The notes under the pieces are model-generated. The model had not been told where the DNA came from and searched no databases. It saw only the letters and a program-made list of their open reading frames with translations. Both the position numbers and the translations under genes were made by a program. This document shows, piece by piece, positions 60,826-64,000 of a stretch of DNA of 64,000 bases. The stretch lies in contig JAMDDH010000034.1 of NCBI GenBank assembly GCA_023488885.1, positions 1 through 64,000 of the forward strand. Direction: 5' to 3'. The DNA is from Thermoplasmatota archaeon (lineage in GTDB: Archaea; Thermoplasmatota; Thermoplasmata; Thermoplasmatales; Thermoplasmataceae). Position 1 is the first letter of the stretch. Every line of letters begins with the position of its first letter.

Positions 60826-62682
60826 GACCTGAATAGCGACGGGTGTGCCACCTACAGTTTCAGATTACTGGTAGCCTGTATGTAAAAATGTTATGCTTAC
60901 CGGGATTTCTCATCAAACAGTTTGGGAAAACCTATCTTCCTCAGTATTTCAGTGGAGGCAGGCATGAGGTTGAGATACCATATCCTGTGCTCTTTCCCGA
61001 ACCTGATCTCCATCCGCTCAACCCTTGACAGTGAATCAAGAAGCTTCTGCGATGTTTCCCAGGGATCCCTGTCACCGCTCTCCCTCAGGAAATATACGAG
61101 AGCAGCGATGAGTCTGTACGCGGTGACCATGACGAATACATATGCCCTGACTCTCCTCTCCAGCCTGTGCCTCACAGGAACGATCTCCTCCTGTGTCTTC
61201 ATTGTGCGGAATACCTTCTCAACGAAATCCTTCTCCAGGTACATGTTGACAATCTCCGATGCGGATAACGATGGATCTGTACACAATATTGCAGATTTGC
61301 CGTCCAGCTTCTCCGAGGCGTTTATCGCCTGCGAATGATATCTCCATTCAATCCGTTTTCCGCCTTTCCTGTTTATCCTGGCCATTACATACTGTTTCCA
61401 TTCACCGATAATGCGGGATATTTCCGCATGTATCTTCGATTCGTCCCAGTCCATGCATCTCCCTGACAGATCGTCGATCTCTTTCCCTATCCTTGCAAGT
61501 TCAGAATTCCGTTCCTCCCGATCATTGAGCGATTTGAGGGGATTCACATATACTGCCACGCTTCTCTTCTTTCCGTACAGATTTCCCTGAACAAGTGCTG
61601 CATAAACGTTGGCTATCTTCGTTCTCCGCACAAGGTTCTGCGGTTTCTCCAATATCTCCGTGTCCATGATGATCTTTCTGGCCTGCTTCACGCTCCTGGG
61701 TATTCCCGAGATCAGGCTCCATCCTGCCAGTTCAACCTCCTCCACGTTCTTCGCCGATATGTTCCCGCGATCCCATATTATGGTGCCGGGTGAATTATCA
61801 TCCCTCGGTCCGGGAAGAGCCGCAAGGAGGTTCCTCACAGTCGTCGATCCTGATCTCGAACCCCCGAATACCGCATGGTATTCGGGCTGGTAGTCCTCCT
61901 TCGATGCCATCAGGGCGATGCTGATCTGCCTCCTGTTGAGGTGGCCGGGATTGTAGCCGAATTCGGCGAGAGGGCATGAAGTGCCGAAGAATAATACCGT
62001 GGTGAGATCATATGCGACATGATCCTTTTTCTTCAGTGGATGTTTCCTCCGCCATTCCATGAATATCTCCCTGTCCATCTCCCCGCTGAGATCCTTCAGC
62101 TCCTGCGTCGTACCATCGTCGAAGCATATGTTGTCAAGGGAGTCCAGGAACAGATCCTTGGACCACTTCTCTTCGACGATGCCTGTCAATCTGGGAATGT
62201 CCGTTGTCTTTACCCATGATTCGAGCTGAGTTGCACTCTCGGGATCGATGACACGGTTGATCGCCCATGCTGTCAGCACTTTCCCAGGAGATATGGATGA
62301 TTTTCCGGGGCTCATTCTGTCAATTATACCGGGAATGTTGAGATCCTGTGCAAGCGCCCAGAGAAGATCGACGTCGCCGGCCCTTGTGGAACCCGTTGGT
62401 TTAACCTTGTCCAGTGTTTTCACGGGCGGCCTGATCGTGTTATCAACCTCTTCGACGCCAAGGTACCTGATGAACTGGCTCTTAACCTTTCCGTCCACCC
62501 TTGTGTTCCTGTATTCGGCACGGTATACGCGGTTGCCCCGCTTATGCCTCTTTATTGCCATTATAGGTGTAATAACACCTACACACTTAAAAACTTATTC
62601 ATTCAAAAACCAAGGAAAATGCAATGTTACGGTTCAAATTCAAAATTGTAGGTGGCAGATGATGGCGCTGTTCAGGTCATGA
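60822..62682 (-). mobile_element. IS1634/IS4-like insertion sequence, apparently complete
   Basis: About 1.86 kb. Outer ends read TCATGACCTGAA on the left and its exact complement on the right; inside, TGCCACCTACA is shared after a short divergent stretch, giving an imperfect terminal repeat of about 36 bases. One long transposase frame fills the element. No clean target duplication is visible (CTTTCT versus CTTTTT). Undamaged frame and ends suggest recent arrival. Confidence 0.75.
60897..62561 (-). CDS. IS1634-like DDE transposase
   Basis: 554 residues. N-terminal KRHKRGNRVYRAEYRN segment and GVEEVD; catalytic aspartates in VAYDLTTVLFFG and IIWDRGNIS; glutamate in the C-terminal MYLEKDFVEKVFRTMKTQEEI, the family's Y-(2)-R/K-(3)-E...K helix. 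Inserted in a set of small minus-strand genes. It is distant from the two tail scars at 171 and 26150, which come from a related but different element. Confidence 0.85.
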   Translation of the reverse strand: MAIKRHKRGNRVYRAEYRNTRVDGKVKSQFIRYLGVEEVDNTIRPPVKTLDKVKPTGSTRAGDVDLLWALAQDLNIPGIIDRMSPGKSSISPGKVLTAWAINRVIDPESATQLESWVKTTDIPRLTGIVEEKWSKDLFLDSLDNICFDDGTTQELKDLSGEMDREIFMEWRRKHPLKKKDHVAYDLTTVLFFGTSCPLAEFGYNPGHLNRRQISIALMASKEDYQPEYHAVFGGSRSGSTTVRNLLAALPGPRDDNSPGTIIWDRGNISAKNVEEVELAGWSLISGIPRSVKQARKIIMDTEILEKPQNLVRRTKIANVYAALVQGNLYGKKRSVAVYVNPLKSLNDREERNSELARIGKEIDDLSGRCMDWDESKIHAEISRIIGEWKQYVMARINRKGGKRIEWRYHSQAINASEKLDGKSAILCTDPSLSASEIVNMYLEKDFVEKVFRTMKTQEEIVPVRHRLERRVRAYVFVMVTAYRLIAALVYFLRESGDRDPWETSQKLLDSLSRVERMEIRFGKEHRIWYLNLMPASTEILRKIGFPKLFDEKSR

Positions 62683-62736
62683 CTTTTTCAAATAGTTGCC
62701 TGAGTATCAACATCCCGTTCTCGTCAAACATCTTAT

Positions 62737-62967
62737 TCATAACTTCACTTCCATTTCAATATATACAAAAGCACGCTGTCCTTTCTTTCCCTTCATTGTT
62801 GGAGCGTATGTCAAATAGCCTTCACGCACAAGCTTTCTCAGATTTTGCCTTATAATTTCACGCCTGTCGACCTGTAATGACGACATAATCTCATCCACAG
62901 CTATCGTTTCTCCGACTCCATAAGAAGGTAGGTAGCTCCCGATTTTCTGATACATCTGATGTTTCAT
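62737..62967 (-). CDS. Small winged-helix DNA-binding protein
   Basis: 76 residues: IAVDEIMSSLQVDRREIIRQNLRKLVREGYLTYAP is a winged helix-turn-helix, with a basic GKKGQRAFVYIE wing. Its ATG overlaps the stop of the zinc-ribbon gene upstream (ATGA), so they are co-translated. Likely regulator of the mobile element. Confidence 0.72.
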   Translation of the reverse strand: MKHQMYQKIGSYLPSYGVGETIAVDEIMSSLQVDRREIIRQNLRKLVREGYLTYAPTMKGKKGQRAFVYIEMEVKL

Positions 62968-63107
62968 ATCTCTCCACTGTCCACTTTGACCTCTTTTCCT
63001 GGAATTATCCGCTTACATCTCTTGCAGTAGTGGCCCACATTCACATTCCTAATACCAACTGCTACCAATGGCATCAACTTCTTGTGACACTGCTTACAAT
63101 TCGTCAT
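62964..63107 (-). CDS. 47-residue zinc-ribbon protein
   Basis: MTNCKQCHKKLMPL then HYCKRCKRIIPG: two C-x2-C knuckles 24 residues apart, the plan of a small zinc ribbon. The ATG follows directly after the stop of the coiled-coil gene (TAA then ATG), and the stop overlaps the next start, so it is tightly packed in an operon. Tiny zinc ribbons of this kind occur in archaeal viruses and plasmids. Confidence 0.75.
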   Translation of the reverse strand: MTNCKQCHKKLMPLVAVGIRNVNVGHYCKRCKRIIPGKEVKVDSGEI

Positions 63108-63407
63108 TTAAAACGCCTTCGGATAAGGATCGTCAACTTCTGATTGAACTTCGGAAATAGTTTCCCAGTAATCCGCTTGTGCTTTTTCTATAGCTTTCTC
63201 GTATATTCTAAATGCGATTCTCTTTGCTTTTTCATAAGCTTTTAATGTCGGTTCGACAGCACTGCTGTAAGCTTCTTCTGCTTCAATTAGAGCTTCTTTG
63301 TAGCTTTTCCAAATTTTTGCTATTTCTTCTTCCATTTTATCCACTTCCTGACACATTATATTGGACATGGTGCTTACCTGCCTTGTTTCGCTTAGTTTAT
63401 AGGTCAT
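63108..63407 (-). CDS. Helical, coiled-coil small protein
   Basis: About 99 residues. From residue 25 onward an uninterrupted charged helix (MEEEIAKIWKSYKEALIEAEEAYSS..., KAYEKAKRIAFRIYEKAIEKAQADYW) with heptad-like spacing and an alternating A/Y pattern. The start ATG has a GGAG site; a later Met (MEEEI) is an alternative. Could be structural or a scaffold protein of the element. Confidence 0.65.
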   Translation of the reverse strand: MTYKLSETRQVSTMSNIMCQEVDKMEEEIAKIWKSYKEALIEAEEAYSSAVEPTLKAYEKAKRIAFRIYEKAIEKAQADYWETISEVQSEVDDPYPKAF

Positions 63408-63411
63408 TATC

Positions 63412-63711
63412 TCAGACTCCACCAAGGACTATTGGCGTGATTATGATATATGAGATAATCAACCAAAATGCGAACATAATGATCATGGACTTGTATCCGA
63501 GCACGAGACGATGAAGGATCAGTGTGATAGCGATTGCAATGAATATGGGAAACGCCAACATGATGGCTGTTAACTGTGTGTAAAGTGTCGTATTCTGCCC
63601 AATTGTATAATCCCGCATTACCTTCAGAATAATCAGAATGATTCCAAGCATCGTTAGAATCAAAGTACCAAACACCCTCGGATTAAACCGTGTCATAACA
63701 GTGCCAAGCAT
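63412..63711 (-). CDS. Small three-helix membrane protein
   Basis: 99 residues with hydrophobic segments at about 14-30, 47-66 and 75-96. One base separates it from the upstream partial gene and four from the next, so it is within the operon. Function unknown; could be a holin-like or secretion component of the element, which is speculation. Confidence 0.65.
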   Translation of the reverse strand: MLGTVMTRFNPRVFGTLILTMLGIILIILKVMRDYTIGQNTTLYTQLTAIMLAFPIFIAIAITLILHRLVLGYKSMIIMFAFWLIISYIIITPIVLGGV

Positions 63712-63712
63712 T

Positions 63713-64000
63713 TCAAATCTTCTCCAGATAGATTTTTATGAACTTGTCCCAGTCAAACTGTATGGAAGTCTTGTAAGCCAATGGATCTGTTTCTTTGAAG
63801 GCCCTCTTTATGCGAGATAAACGATCTCTGATAATGGCCAACTCTTTCATCAGATCGGCAACTTCCATCTTACTTAGTCCCTGTGAACGGTATGTTTTCT
63901 CACGGTCTGTGCCTTTATCTTCTGTCCAAACCTGTGGCTCGTGAATATATCCACCAAACAGATTTGCCCTTTCTACCTGTTCAGGTAGCCATTTTATATC
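63713..64000 (-). CDS. Partial gene at right edge, soluble basic protein
   Basis: The minus-strand frame is open from the window edge to a TGA at 63713-63715, about 95 codons. It encodes a charged helical C-terminal region (KMEVADLMKELAIIRDRLSRIKR) and an aromatic end (FDWDKFIKIYLEKI). The start lies beyond the window. The stop is one base from the next start, so it belongs to the same operon. Not recognised. Confidence 0.65.
   Translation of the reverse strand, partial: DIKWLPEQVERANLFGGYIHEPQVWTEDKGTDREKTYRSQGLSKMEVADLMKELAIIRDRLSRIKRAFKETDPLAYKTSIQFDWDKFIKIYLEKI

Noticed and set aside
1-64000. tRNA or rRNA genes
   Set aside because: No complete cloverleaf or rRNA core segment was found by eye; only tRNA-3'-end-like fragments at 56780-59007.

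Overview
The window reads as a chromosome segment from an acidophilic archaeon of the Thermoplasmatales type (Ferroplasma/Cuniculiplasma-like). Evidence: deoxyhypusine synthase; TATA boxes about 26 nt upstream of several start codons (leaderless transcripts) mixed with GGTGA-type ribosome sites; a TRASH-domain copper regulator; a cupredoxin-Rieske-cytochrome b cluster; and aerobic Mo-hydroxylase genes. No rRNA, complete tRNA or CRISPR array is visible. The taxonomic call is inference from gene content, not from a marker search.

Layout. 1-5100: insertion-sequence scars, broken TSUP permease genes, two secreted A+T-rich proteins and a hypothetical gene. 5284-10734: proC, then an aconitase/isopropylmalate-dehydrogenase-type operon and a homocitrate-synthase-like gene with a C-terminal RAM domain, most simply the first steps of alpha-aminoadipate lysine synthesis. 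10748-17658: sulfur and copper genes: siroheme reductase, TusA, DoxD/DoxX membrane protein, copper P-type ATPase, two tiny YHS proteins (one too short for routine ORF calling), CopT-like regulator, SHOCT and DUF302 proteins. 17747-24514: a compact histidine operon in the order hisZ-G-D-B-H-A-F-IE-C, all minus strand. 24878-25860: two hemerythrin-like proteins.

26027-29000 is an island between IS scars. It holds a short very hydrophobic protein followed by a polytopic membrane protein whose middle resembles SpoIIM/DUF95 and whose C-terminus is a complete archaeal type I signal-peptidase domain. This arrangement suggests a membrane-peptide maturation system, possibly a circular-bacteriocin-like archaeocin, and is the best candidate here for an undescribed system.

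29228-43667: split four-carbon-acid sugar kinase with a cupin, deoxyhypusine synthase, ornithine-cyclodeaminase family protein, TIGR01777 epimerase, DtxR regulator with metal permease, a DsrE-TusA-SQR-DUF1641 sulfur operon, and coxM-coxS-coxL with an XdhC-like maturation gene. An IS630 element and an IS256 scar separate these from a MocA-like cofactor enzyme. 45872-55526: membrane proteins and the respiratory cluster (cupredoxin, Rieske, cytochrome b, polytopic protein, membrane iron-sulfur protein), with a ribbon-helix-helix regulator upstream.

55600-64000 is a mobile/defence region. Four toxin-antitoxin pairs (VapBC, MazEF-like, two RelBE-like) and a broken retropepsin-like gene are separated by short direct repeats that look like the 3' end of a tRNA gene, suggesting att-bounded cassettes. 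Beyond a 14-bp-stem hairpin lies a minus-strand set of small genes (winged-helix, zinc-ribbon, coiled-coil and membrane proteins) typical of an integrated plasmid or virus, interrupted by an IS1634-like element.
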